Assembly: GCA_946800325.1 (NCBI GenBank)
Contig: OX326958.1
Location: 14,040,992 to 14,104,991 of the forward strand
Source: Luzula sylvatica
Lineage: Eukaryota; Streptophyta; Magnoliopsida; Poales; Juncaceae
Reading direction: 5' to 3'
Length of the DNA stretch: 64,000 nt
Shown: piece by piece, positions 41,002 through 49,384 of the stretch
Layout of the letters: every line of letters starts with the position of its first letter
Numbering within the stretch: position 1 is the stretch's first letter
Notes under the pieces: generated by a model
Databases searched by the model: none
Told to the model about the DNA's origin: nothing
What the model saw: the letters and a program-made list of their open reading frames with translations, nothing else
Position numbers and translations under genes: made by a program

Positions 41002-41175
41002 TGTTTGGGTTTGAGTTGCAGGTGAGAGGTTTTCGAGTTCGTTCAAACGCACATTTATGTAAGTTCGTTCAGAACGCACAGTTAGTTCGTTCGAACGGAC
41101 TTGAGTCTGGAAGGATGGTATTTGTTGAATTTATTTGTCCGTTCCGAACGCACTCTTTTGTTCGTTCGAACGGAC
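40940..41175. promoter_or_regulatory. Second cluster of GTTCGAAC dyads around the extra-ORF start
   Basis: Seven copies of the U3 dyad lie at about 40940-40955, 40962-40977, 41037-41052, 41063-41079, 41085-41100, 41137-41153 and 41160-41175. They span the pol to extra-ORF gap and the first codons of that ORF, where they encode residues such as VRSNAHECPFERTR. I see no clear TATA box. This could be an internal promoter or enhancer for the extra ORF, or a fragment of old U3 sequence; both are inference. Confidence 0.5.
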
Positions 41176-41301
41176 TAGATACTGAGCTGAGACCCGGATG
41201 TATTGACCCAAAACACTGACCCTAGTTCAACAACTCTATTTGTACTTATGATTATACCATTATGATGCAACTACATGAGACTAGACCCAATATGCTGAAT
41301 T
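41080..41301 (-). other. Gap between pol and the extra ORF
   Basis: 222 nt (79 nt more if the extra ORF starts at 41001). It holds no conserved reading frame and is dominated by the GTTCGAAC dyads described for 40940-41175. Confidence 0.7.
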
Positions 41302-44300
41302 TTAATTCTTGAGAGATAACATACCTAGCTTTAGTCGTAAGTCGGAGAAGGGAGCAAATGGTAACGGTTTTGTGAAGATGTCGGCAATTTGATTTTGAGT
41401 CTCTATCCATTCGAGCTTAACATCGCCTTTTTCCACGTGATCCCGAATGAAGTGGTGACGTATGTCGATATGCTTGGTTCGTGAATGGTGGACCGGGTTT
41501 TTCGAGATGCATATTGCGCTATTGTTGTCGCACAATATGGGGATTTTACGGAAGTTCAAACCGTAGTCTCCTAGGGTTTGGTTCAACCACAGTAATTGAG
41601 CACAGCAGCTTCCTGCGGCGACATACTCGGCTTCGGCCGTCGATAAGGCTACCGAGTGTTGTTTCCGACTTGACCATGATACAAGTAAACCTCCCAAAAA
41701 TTGGCATGTACCGCTAGTGCTTTTACGATCAACTCGGGATCCGGCAAAATCCGCATCAGTGTATCCTACTAGGTTTAGGTTCCCACTATGCCCGTACCAT
41801 ATCCCAAGTTCAATTGTACCTTTTAAATAACGAAATATGCGTTTTACGGCCGTGTAGTGTGATACCTTGGGGTTAGCCTGAAATCTAGCACACAAGCATA
41901 CGGCGAACATTATGTCGGGACGACTTGCCGTTAGATAAAGAAGGCTCCCGATCATTCCTCTATAGGACGTAATGTCGAACGATTCGCCCTCTTCATCCGC
42001 ATCCAATTTTGATTCCTTTGCCATTGGAGTGTCACTCGTTTTAGTTTGGTCCAACTCGAATCTCTTTAATAATTCGCGAGTGTACTTTGATTGGTTGACG
42101 AAAATTCCTTCACTTGATTGTGTGACTTGAAGACCCAAGAAAAATTTTAACTCTCCCATCATACTCATGGCAAATTCACTGTGCATAAGAATAGAGAATT
42201 CTTCGGCAAGAGCCGCATCACTTGATCCAAAAATAATATCATCTACGTAAATTTGAACAAGTAAAATGGATACTCCCTTTTTACGTGTGAAGATGGTGGT
42301 GTCGATTATACCTCTCACAAAACCATTTGAGGTGAGAAATGAGGATAGTCGATCGTACCATGCTCGTGGGGCTTGTTTCAATCCGTATAGGGCTTTTGAG
42401 AGTTTGCACACGTAATCGGGGAACTTAGGATCCTTAAATCCCGGTGGTTGCTCAACGTAGACTTCTTCTTCGATTTCACCATTTAGAAATGCACTCTTGA
42501 CGTCCATTTGAAATAGTGTAAACCCCTCAATAGCGGCGTAAGCTAGGAGGAGTCGTATCGCTTCGAGACGAGCCACTGGAGCAAAGGTTTCTTCGAAATC
42601 TATCCCTTCTCGTTGTTTGAATCCTTGAGCGACGAGTCTCGCCTTGTTTCGTACTACGTTTCCGTGTTCATCAAGTTTATTTCGAAAGATCCATCGAGTC
42701 CCAATGATCGAACGATTCATGGGTTTTGGAACCAACATCCAAACTTGATTTCTTTCGAATTGTTCCAATTCTTCTTGCATTGCGATAATCCAATCTTCGT
42801 CTAGATTGGCTTCCTTGAAGGATTTTGGCTCGGTGTGAGAAAGATATGCGCAATGAGCTACGTAGTTGTGAACGCGAGACCGAGTTCGTACACCTTCTCG
42901 GGGATCTCCAACAACGTTTGTGAGAGGATGGTGGGGTACTTCTCGGAGAACCTCGGGGATTTGGTACGGAATTTCACTCTCTTCTTCCTCTTCCTCCTGT
43001 TCTTCCTCTTCTGGAGGATCATTGTTTTCTCTCTGAGGTTCATCAAGAGTTATGTCGATGTTTTGATATTCCAGCTCGGCTTGTTTTCTCGGTGATTTAG
43101 GAATTGTTTCCGTGACTTCACCTACATTTAAGCTACCTTTCTCGGCTTCCTTGTTAGTTTCATCAAAATGTACGTGAACGGATTCACATACGACTCGTGT
43201 TGATCGTATGTAAACTCGGTATGCTTTACTTGTGCTTGAGTAACCGACAAATATTCCTTCAATTGATTTTGGATCGAGTTTGTCTCGATTACTCAATTCA
43301 TCCAAGATATAGCATTTGCATCCAAATACTCTCATGTAAGAGACATTTGGATTTCCCCCATACCATAGCTCATATGGCGTCGTCTTCAAAATAGGCCTTA
43401 AGCTAACCCTATTCACCACATGACATGCGGTGTTAGTGGCTTCGGCCCAAAGGTATTTTGGAGAAGGATGCTCACTGAGCATGGTACGGGCAAGTTCAAT
43501 TAACGTTCGATTTTTACGTTCAACCACACCATTTTGTTGAGGTGTGCGAGGAGCCGAAAATTCGCGTATATATCCCTTTTTATGACAAAATTCATCAAAT
43601 TTTGCATTTCGAAATTCACCTCCATTGTCACTTCGAATGGTGATAATTGAGGTGCCTTTTTCATTTTCAACGAGAGTGCAAAATTTGATGAAGTTGTCAC
43701 ACGTTTCACTTTTATGAAGTAAATAATGTATCCAAGTGAAACGTGAATAATCATCCACAATGACAAACATATACCTTTTATTACCTATGCTAGTAACGCT
43801 CATTGGTCCGCAAAGATCAAGATGGATGAGTTGAAGAGGTCGATTCGTGGTGACCATGTTCTTTGATTTGAACCCGGACGATCTAGTGTGCTTACCTTTT
43901 TCACACGCATCGCATAATCCTTCTAGTTCAAGTTTATGTGAGGGAAGTCCTCTAACTAATTGCTTTTTGGACAACCTATGTATAGTTTTCATGCAAATGT
44001 GACCTAACCGTCTATGCCATAATCGAGATACTGATTCTGATACAGTGAGACAATGGATTCCCGGCACGAATGATTCGAAATCAAAGTAGTATAGATTTTC
44101 GTGTCGGGTTCCTTTGCATACTGTGGTATTGTCTTTCATTCGATCAATCAAGCATGAGAGTTGATCGAATTTCACACAATATCCGGCATCACATAATTGG
44201 CTTATGCTAATTAAATTATGTTTAAGTCCAGTGACAAGGTAGACATTCTCTAACGTCCAATTTGAGGTACCTATTGAACCGATACCGATAATTTTACCTT

Positions 44301-44439
44301 TTTGATTTCCTCCGAAGGTAACGTCTCCTCCCTTGAACGGTTCGAGAGATTTGAACATCTCTCGATCCCAAGTCATATGTCTAGAACAACCACTATCTAG
44401 ACACCATTTTGATGACTTTGTTCTGGAAGTTAGGCCCAT
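41302..44439 (-). CDS. pol: pol polyprotein (protease, integrase, reverse transcriptase, RNase H)
   Basis: An uninterrupted 1045-codon frame in copia order. The aspartic protease motif DSG is at residues 15-17. The integrase zinc-binding HHCC is H142, H147, C176, C179. The integrase catalytic triad is D208 (in HLDLCGP), D271 (in SDNGGEF) and E307 (in NGVVERKN), with exactly 35 residues between the last two (DD35E). An acidic run of mostly glutamates lies at about 476-488. Reverse transcriptase spans about 550-800, with D646 in [11 protein letters not shown] and the YVDD active site at 731-734. RNase H spans about 890-1020, with D895, E938 and D971. All key residues are present, so the enzymes look functional. 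The frame is the same as gag but separated by five stops. The printed start may be an internal codon of a spliced Gag-Pol rather than the real initiator, since it lies only 14 residues before the protease catalytic Asp. Confidence 0.96.
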   Translation of the reverse strand: MGLTSRTKSSKWCLDSGCSRHMTWDREMFKSLEPFKGGDVTFGGNQKGKIIGIGSIGTSNWTLENVYLVTGLKHNLISISQLCDAGYCVKFDQLSCLIDRMKDNTTVCKGTRHENLYYFDFESFVPGIHCLTVSESVSRLWHRRLGHICMKTIHRLSKKQLVRGLPSHKLELEGLCDACEKGKHTRSSGFKSKNMVTTNRPLQLIHLDLCGPMSVTSIGNKRYMFVIVDDYSRFTWIHYLLHKSETCDNFIKFCTLVENEKGTSIITIRSDNGGEFRNAKFDEFCHKKGYIREFSAPRTPQQNGVVERKNRTLIELARTMLSEHPSPKYLWAEATNTACHVVNRVSLRPILKTTPYELWYGGNPNVSYMRVFGCKCYILDELSNRDKLDPKSIEGIFVGYSSTSKAYRVYIRSTRVVCESVHVHFDETNKEAEKGSLNVGEVTETIPKSPRKQAELEYQNIDITLDEPQRENNDPPEEEEQEEEEEESEIPYQIPEVLREVPHHPLTNVVGDPREGVRTRSRVHNYVAHCAYLSHTEPKSFKEANLDEDWIIAMQEELEQFERNQVWMLVPKPMNRSIIGTRWIFRNKLDEHGNVVRNKARLVAQGFKQREGIDFEETFAPVARLEAIRLLLAYAAIEGFTLFQMDVKSAFLNGEIEEEVYVEQPPGFKDPKFPDYVCKLSKALYGLKQAPRAWYDRLSSFLTSNGFVRGIIDTTIFTRKKGVSILLVQIYVDDIIFGSSDAALAEEFSILMHSEFAMSMMGELKFFLGLQVTQSSEGIFVNQSKYTRELLKRFELDQTKTSDTPMAKESKLDADEEGESFDITSYRGMIGSLLYLTASRPDIMFAVCLCARFQANPKVSHYTAVKRIFRYLKGTIELGIWYGHSGNLNLVGYTDADFAGSRVDRKSTSGTCQFLGGLLVSWSSRKQHSVALSTAEAEYVAAGSCCAQLLWLNQTLGDYGLNFRKIPILCDNNSAICISKNPVHHSRTKHIDIRHHFIRDHVEKGDVKLEWIETQNQIADIFTKPLPFAPFSDLRLKLGMLSLKN

Positions 44440-44447
44440 CTATAAGA

Positions 44448-44497
44448 AATTCATATTAGTTAAACCAAAAAGAAATTGAAATTGACTAATATGAATT
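44448..44497 (-). other. 13-bp stem-loop just before the putative 3' splice site
   Basis: AATTCATATTAGT (44448-44460) and ACTAATATGAATT (44485-44497) are perfect reverse complements separated by 24 nt. The branch-point-like CTAAT lies in one arm, and the acceptor AG is 7 nt beyond the stem. Confidence 0.7.
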
Positions 44498-44510
44498 CTT
44501 ACTAACTATA

Positions 44511-44521
44511 CTCCCCCTAAA
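44511..44521 (-). other. Internal polypurine-tract-like run
   Basis: TTTAGGGGGAG on the minus strand, inside the gag-pol gap. It is nearly the same as the runs next to the 3' LTR and could act as a central second primer site; this is only a resemblance. Confidence 0.4.
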
Positions 44522-44574
44522 TATTTGGCTTATGGTATGGTATACTAGGGAGTATAGTGTCTCAAGTTAGGGTT

Positions 44575-45780
44575 TTACACCCTAGGGGGTCCTATACCAA
44601 AGGAGGTAGAGGAACCCATTGAGTGACGATCTTTACGCATCCACATGACGTTTGGTGCTACTTTTGGATTGCGAAGATTACACCCGGTTGAGACATGACC
44701 GATTTTGCAACAATAGTTACAAAAAGCTAAGGTGGGCTTATTTGTGGGTGTGGTACTCTTCACAAAATAGTCCGAGAGTTTATTCGGATTACTTCTCTTG
44801 GAAGTTATCGATTTTGGCATTTGATGAAGGTTATTTAATTTAAATTTATTTTGCTTAACATTATTTTGTTTAAATTGTTTATGTGTGTTGGTGAAATGTT
44901 TGGAGGACTCTTGTTGATATGAAGCTTCGGTGTAGTTTGTCACTTCATAGAAATACCCATTTGGTCCCCTTTTAAACAAACAATCGGTTCGTCCCAAATT
45001 AGTATGTCTAGGTTGTGAATTTTGTGTAAAATGCTTGTTCCTATAGTTATTCTTGACTCGTTTAGATTGTTCATTTTTTGCATATTTACCTTTGTTGTAG
45101 TCATGGTACATAAAAGCATTTCCATGACTACTTACTTTATGGTTTTCCCATTTATATTTTTGATTTTGAGATATTGTAAGGTTGGGATTATTATCGTTAA
45201 TTTTCTTATGTCCTAAACCGGATTTATCATTGGGCTTTTGTCCCGTTAATGACGATTTTAAGACATCATCCAATGAAGGGGGACTCAATGCAATCATTGT
45301 ACATGCCCTCTTCAAAGACTCATTCTCAACTTTCATAGTTTGAATTTCGACTTTTAAAAGAGAAATCTCACATTTCAGGGTTTTACATTCACATTTTGAA
45401 AATCCTTTAAATTCATTTATTTGAGTTTTGTATGCCAAGATGGATAACTCAAGAGAGGCTACCTTATCCTTGAGAGCTTGGGTGGGACTTTCAAGTTTAC
45501 CCTCATTTAATTGAGAGTTACCTTCATCCCTAAGAAACTCGTCACAAGATTCGAGTTCTAGTTTGGATGCGGGAGAAAATTCAGGTCTAGGTAACGATTT
45601 GATACCATACAGAGAGTTAGTACGTACCTCATAACTTTTGTCATGTGTTGAGCTTAGAGTGGGAGAGGAAGGTTCTGCGTCTACAATTATGGGCTGGTGG
45701 TGTGTCGAAGTTAAACCTCGTTCAATACGGAGAGAGTGAATGGCTGCTTCCACCGCGCTCATGGGATTAACTTCAGCCAT
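44575..45780 (-). CDS. gag: gag, C-terminal-type nucleocapsid protein lacking the usual capsid region
   Basis: A 401-codon frame starting 55 nt downstream of the primer-binding site. Residues about 100-160 form a heptad-like, charged segment likely to be a coiled coil. Residues about 170-192 (LDDVL ... DKSGLG) resemble the conserved segment before the nucleocapsid in SIRE-type gag. Residues 200-350 are basic and asparagine-rich. A CCHC zinc knuckle C-X2-C-X4-H-X4-C is at C354, C357, H362, C367, which binds the genomic RNA. I find no region resembling the N-terminal capsid domain (UBN2 type) that normally precedes these parts, so the protein seems to have lost its N-terminal half or that part has diverged beyond recognition. 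Gag and pol share a frame, and an in-frame spliced Gag-Pol is possible. Confidence 0.85.
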   Translation of the reverse strand: MAEVNPMSAVEAAIHSLRIERGLTSTHHQPIIVDAEPSSPTLSSTHDKSYEVRTNSLYGIKSLPRPEFSPASKLELESCDEFLRDEGNSQLNEGKLESPTQALKDKVASLELSILAYKTQINEFKGFSKCECKTLKCEISLLKVEIQTMKVENESLKRACTMIALSPPSLDDVLKSSLTGQKPNDKSGLGHKKINDNNPNLTISQNQKYKWENHKVSSHGNAFMYHDYNKGKYAKNEQSKRVKNNYRNKHFTQNSQPRHTNLGRTDCLFKRGPNGYFYEVTNYTEASYQQESSKHFTNTHKQFKQNNVKQNKFKLNNLHQMPKSITSKRSNPNKLSDYFVKSTTPTNKPTLAFCNYCCKIGHVSTGCNLRNPKVAPNVMWMRKDRHSMGSSTSFGIGPPRV

Positions 45781-45835
45781 TAGATCGTAAGGTACAAGTT
45801 TATCCTTAATAAATTTAAGAGATGGTTAGTACCCT

Positions 45836-45847
45836 GCTCTGATACCA
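45836..45847 (-). other. Primer-binding site for initiator-Met tRNA
   Basis: TGGTATCAGAGC on the minus strand, two bases after the 5' LTR. It is complementary to the 3' end of plant initiator methionine tRNA, the usual primer for reverse transcription in plant copia elements. Confidence 0.95.
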
Positions 45848-46043
45848 ATTGTTGGTTAATTCTAACCTAGAGGGGGGTAAATTTGGCAATCTAACTTATA
45901 CTTAGTTTAGATTTAAACCTAATTTACGGTGCGGAATAAATAATAATTTAGATGATAAAGATGATACCGTACAAACACTTTGACACAAGATGTTTGTTTA
46001 CGAAGTTCGGTAGGTGGTTGCTTTGTAGCTTTAACTCACCCTT

Positions 46044-46080
46044 TACTCGCTTAATTGACCGACTCAATTATTTGCGAGTA
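46044..46080 (-). other. Leader hairpin in the 5' LTR R/U5
   Basis: Two stacked stems, TACTCGC with GCGAGTA and TAATTG with CAATTA, around a 7-nt loop. It lies between the predicted transcription start and the primer-binding site, where dimerisation or packaging structures occur in retroelement RNA. That role is inference. Confidence 0.55.
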
Positions 46081-46430
46081 CCTACGTCTCCGGGAATGCC
46101 TTGTGCCTCTTTTTGGCTTTCGATTGAATTCCAACTCAACTCGATTACAAGGATTTGCCTAGATCGATTTACACGCTTCTATCGATCTATAGCTTAGGCT
46201 CTTTACACTTTGTTGCACTAGCCTATTACACTTTTTCACTAATCGAGCTACAACGTGATCGGTCACGTGAGTGGGATACGATTAGTGGAGAATATCGAAA
46301 GTAGATCAATGATCTAAAGAGGTTTCTCAAGCTATCAATGGATATAGATAATCACAGCTTAGGGTTTCTCTCTTTTTAGGTTTTAATGTTTGAAAATGAA
46401 GAGTTGGGAGAGAGAGACCCATGAAGGATT

Positions 46431-46439
46431 CTATTTATA
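46431..46439 (-). promoter_or_regulatory. TATA box of the retrotransposon promoter
   Basis: TATAAATAG on the minus strand, a full match to the plant TATA consensus. Transcription is expected to start about 30 nt downstream, near 46400-46405, in the CT-rich stretch that follows. Confidence 0.8.
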
Positions 46440-46470
46440 CTCTCTATAGAAATCCTTCAGAAAACTTGCA

Positions 46471-46923
46471 GTGCGTTCGAACGCATTACAGTTCGTTCAG
46501 AACGCACTTGAAGTTTGCACTAGCCGTTTCAAAATAACGTGCAAGTACATCTTGGGTCCGTTCGAACGTACAATGTCCGTTCGTAACGGACTCAATTATA
46601 CATAGCATTTTGCGTTCACAGGAACAAGAGTCCGTTCAACGCACTTAAAAGTGGGTGAACGGATTCCAGGTTGTCCGTTCGAACGCACATGGATGTTCGT
46701 TCGAACGCACACATTCCTGTGACATTTTCCGTTCACAGGAAGGATTGTCCGTTCAACGCACTCAGAAGGTGTTTGAACGGATTCTAATTATCCGTTCGAA
46801 CGGACATGATTCTTCGTTCGAACGCACACATCCCTGTGACACGTTTGATTCTAATCAAGCTTTTAAAGTTTTGATATTTAGCAAGTCCGTTCTGAACGGA
46901 CTTTGAGTTCGTTCAGAACGCAC
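46471..46923. promoter_or_regulatory. U3 cluster of about twelve GTTCGAAC-type dyads
   Basis: Near-palindromic sites lie at 46471-46486, 46491-46507, 46556-46571, 46575-46591, 46630-46644, 46673-46688, 46695-46710, 46747-46761, 46791-46805, 46812-46827, 46885-46901 and 46907-46923. Half-sites are GTTCG/CGTTC and the two halves abut (TTCGAA) or have one base between them (TTCAGAA, TTCTGAA). All lie about 30-490 bp upstream of the TATA box, so they are good candidates for transcription-factor sites. They are not canonical heat-shock elements, which have a 2-nt spacer. Confidence 0.65.
46606..46839. repeat. 117-bp tandem duplication inside U3
   Basis: Units 46606-46722 and 46723-46839 begin CATTTTGCGTTCACAGGA and CATTTTCCGTTCACAGGA and align without gaps, with scattered base differences. 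Each carries several dyads. The same pair is at 38136-38369 in the other LTR. Confidence 0.85.
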
Positions 46924-47257
46924 TTCCTGCTTGACTGAACTCTTTGTTATTTTGAACATGATTTTACTTGAGTTCTACTAGGTTTGTACCTATGGTTTAT
47001 TTGTGGCGTATCCCACTCACGGAATGCTTCAACATCTTGAGTCTTGATGTATTCCAATGGCCTTCCATGTTTTCTTCTTTTCTTGTTTATCTTGAGACTT
47101 CATGTCTTGATTCTTGATGTAATCCAATGAAGTCCTCCTTCACAAGTCCTCCTTCATCTTCGTATCGTACCTATGTTATCCTGCACTTTTCTGGATGTAA
47201 ACATTAGTAATGACAGTGTTTTGAAATAATCAAACTATCAGGAAATTTGAACCAACA

Positions 47258-47262
47258 TGTTT
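47258..47262. repeat. Target-site duplication, right copy (TGTTT)
   Basis: Perfect copy of 37375-37379, directly after the LTR end AACCAACA and continuing as TACCACAT of the interrupted satellite unit. Confidence 0.97.
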
Positions 47263-49150
47263 TACCACATAACATTTCACCAAATTTACAAACACAAAGA
47301 AAGTTTATTTTTCGATTCAAAACAATCTGTTTATGCTTTGGGGAGTTCAAATAACGTATTTTGAGATCATTTGAATCGTATCTTTTACCACATAACATTT
47401 CACCAAAATTTACAAACACTAAGACAGTTTGTTTTTCGATTCAAAACAATTTGTTTATGCTTTGGGGAGTTCAAATAACGTATTTTTAGATCATTTGAAT
47501 CGTATCTTTTACCACATAACATTTCACCAAAATATACAAACACTAAGAAAGTTTGTTTTTCGATTCAAAACAATATGTTTATGCTTTGGGGAGTTCCAAT
47601 AACGTATTTTTACATCATTTGAATCGTATCTTTTACCACATAACATTTCACCAAAATTAACAAACACTAAGAAAGTTTGTTTTTCGATTCAAAACAATCT
47701 GTTTATGCTTTGGGGAGTTCAAATAACGTATTTTGAGATCATTTGAACCGTATCTTTTACCACATAACATTTCACCGAAATTTACAAACAATAAGAAAGT
47801 TTGTTTTTCGATTCAAAACAATCTGTTTATGCTTTGGGGAGTTCAAATAACGTATTTTGAGATCATTTGAATCGTATCTTTTACTACATAACATTTCACC
47901 AAAATTTACAAACACTAAGAAAGTTTGTTTTTCGATTCAAAACAATTTGTTTATGCTTTGGGGAGTTCAAATAACGTATTTTTAGATCATTTGAATCGTA
48001 TCTTTTACCACATAACATTTCACCAAAATTTACAACCACTAAGACAGTTTGTTTTTCGATTCAAAACAATTTGTTTATGCTTTGGGGAGTTCAAATAACG
48101 TATTTTTAGATCATTTGAATCGTATCTTTTACCACATAATATTTCACCAAAATTTACAAACACTAAGACCGTTTGTTTTTCGATTCAAAACAATATGTTT
48201 ATGCTTTGGGGAGTTCAAATAATGTATTTTGAGATCATTTGAATCGTATCTTTTACCACATAACATTTCACCAAAATTTACAAACACTAAGAAAGTTTGT
48301 TTTTCGATTCAAAACAATTTGTTTATGCTTTGGGGAGTTCAAATAACGTATTTTGAGATCATTTGAATCGTATCTTTTACTACATAACATTTCACCAAAA
48401 TTTTAAAACACTAAGAAAGTTTGTTTTTCGATTCAAAACAATATGTTTATGCTTTGGGGAGTTCAAATAATGTATTTTGAGATCATTTGAATCGTATGTT
48501 TTACCACATAACATTTCACCAAATTTACAAACACAAAGAAAGTTTATTTTTCGATTCAAAACAATCTGTTTATGCTTTGGGGAGTTCAAATAACGTATTT
48601 TGAGATCATTTGAATCGTATCTTTTACCACATAACATTTCACCAAAATTTACAAACACTAAGACAGTTTGTTTTTCGATTCAAAACAATTTGTTTATGCT
48701 TTGGGGAGTTCAAATAACGTATTTTTAGATCATTTGAATCGTATCTTTTACCACATAACATTTCACCAAAATATACAAACACTAAGAAAGTTTGTTTTTC
48801 GATTCAAAACAATATGTTTATGCTTTGGGGAGTTCCAATAACGTATTTTTACATCATTTGAATCGTATCTTTTACCACATAACATTTCACCAAAATTAAC
48901 AAACACTAAGAAAGTTTGTTTTTCGATTCAAAACAATCTGTTTATGCTTTGGGGAGTTCAAATAACGTATTTTGAGATCATTTGAACCGTATCTTTTACC
49001 ACATAACATTTCACCGAAATTTACAAACAATAAGAAAGTTTGTTTTTCGATTCAAAACAATCTGTTTATGCTTTGGGGAGTTCAAATAACGTATTTTGAG
49101 ATCATTTGAATCGTATCTTTTACTACATAACATTTCACCAAAATTTACAA
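47258..49150 (+). repeat. 1239-bp higher-order repeat next to the insertion
   Basis: Period 1239 bp (10 units minus 1 bp, from ACCAAATTTAC lacking one A). Copy 1 is 47258-48496. Copy 2 starts at 48497 with the same TGTTTTACCACAT and AAAGTTTATTTTTCG variants and departs from the pattern near 49150. The left flank of the retrotransposon aligns with the end of copy 1, so the insertion lies inside this pattern. Confidence 0.85.
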
Positions 49151-49384
49151 ACACTAAGAAAGTTTGTTTTTCGATTCAAAACAATTTGTTTATGCTTTGG
49201 GGAGTTCAAATAACGTATTTTGAGATCATTTGAATCGTATCTTTTACTACATAACATTTCACCAAAATTTTAAAACACTAAGAAAGTTTGTTTTTCGATT
49301 CAAAACAATATGTTTATGCTTTGGGGAGTTCAAATAAGGTATTTTGAGACCATTTGAATCGTATCTTTTACCACATAACATTTC

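Larger units (their letters stand above)
44440..44580 (-). other. Putative 141-nt intron between gag and pol
   Basis: On the minus strand the interval begins GTGTAA, overlapping the last sense codon and stop of gag, and ends in a T-rich stretch and TTCTTATAG directly before the pol ATG. It is AT-rich and has a branch-point-like CTAAT about 18 nt before the acceptor. It is 141 nt long (47 codons), so removal joins the gag frame to the pol frame. In the unspliced RNA five in-frame stops (TAA, TAG, TAA, TAG, TAG) lie between the two genes, too many for read-through. The donor is a weak match to the GTAAGT consensus, which would suit partial splicing. This is inference from sequence; no transcript was seen. 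Confidence 0.55.
37380..47257 (-). mobile_element. Complete Ty1/copia LTR retrotransposon, SIRE/Maximus-like, 9878 bp
   Basis: A full-length element inserted in the satellite and read on the minus strand. It has 1408-bp LTRs at both ends beginning TGTTGGTT and ending AACCAACA, a 5-bp target duplication, a primer-binding site, gag, pol with integrase ahead of reverse transcriptase (the copia order), an extra ORF after pol, and a polypurine tract. Comparing the LTRs line by line I found no difference, so the insertion is very young. SIRE/Maximus affinity rests on the total size, the long LTRs, the extra ORF after pol, and a gag segment reading LDDVL followed by DKSGLG, which resembles the conserved SIRE gag region. 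It could be a related copia lineage. The pol frame is open, so the enzymes appear intact; the shortened gag makes full autonomy uncertain. Confidence 0.96.
45850..47257 (-). repeat. 5' LTR of the retrotransposon (1408 bp)
   Basis: Drives transcription leftward. On the minus strand U3 runs from 47257 to about 46405, with the TATA box at 46431-46439 and the dyad cluster upstream of it; R and U5 follow to 45850. The estimated leader from transcription start to the gag ATG is about 620 nt. It reads as identical to the other LTR at all 1408 positions. Confidence 0.97.

Noticed and set aside
39414..43394. Plus-strand ORFs opposite pol and the extra ORF, and minor minus-strand frames at 42858-43046 and 43500-43766
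   Set aside because: They are shadows of the real minus-strand frames and have no recognisable domains.
44440..44577. Stop-codon read-through or frameshift between gag and pol
   Set aside because: Five in-frame stops follow gag, so read-through of one stop is not enough, and the frames are already the same so no frameshift is needed.
46471..46923. Heat-shock elements in U3, as in ONSEN-type copia elements
   Set aside because: Heat-shock elements need TTC and GAA separated by two bases; here they are separated by none or one, so the motif is different.
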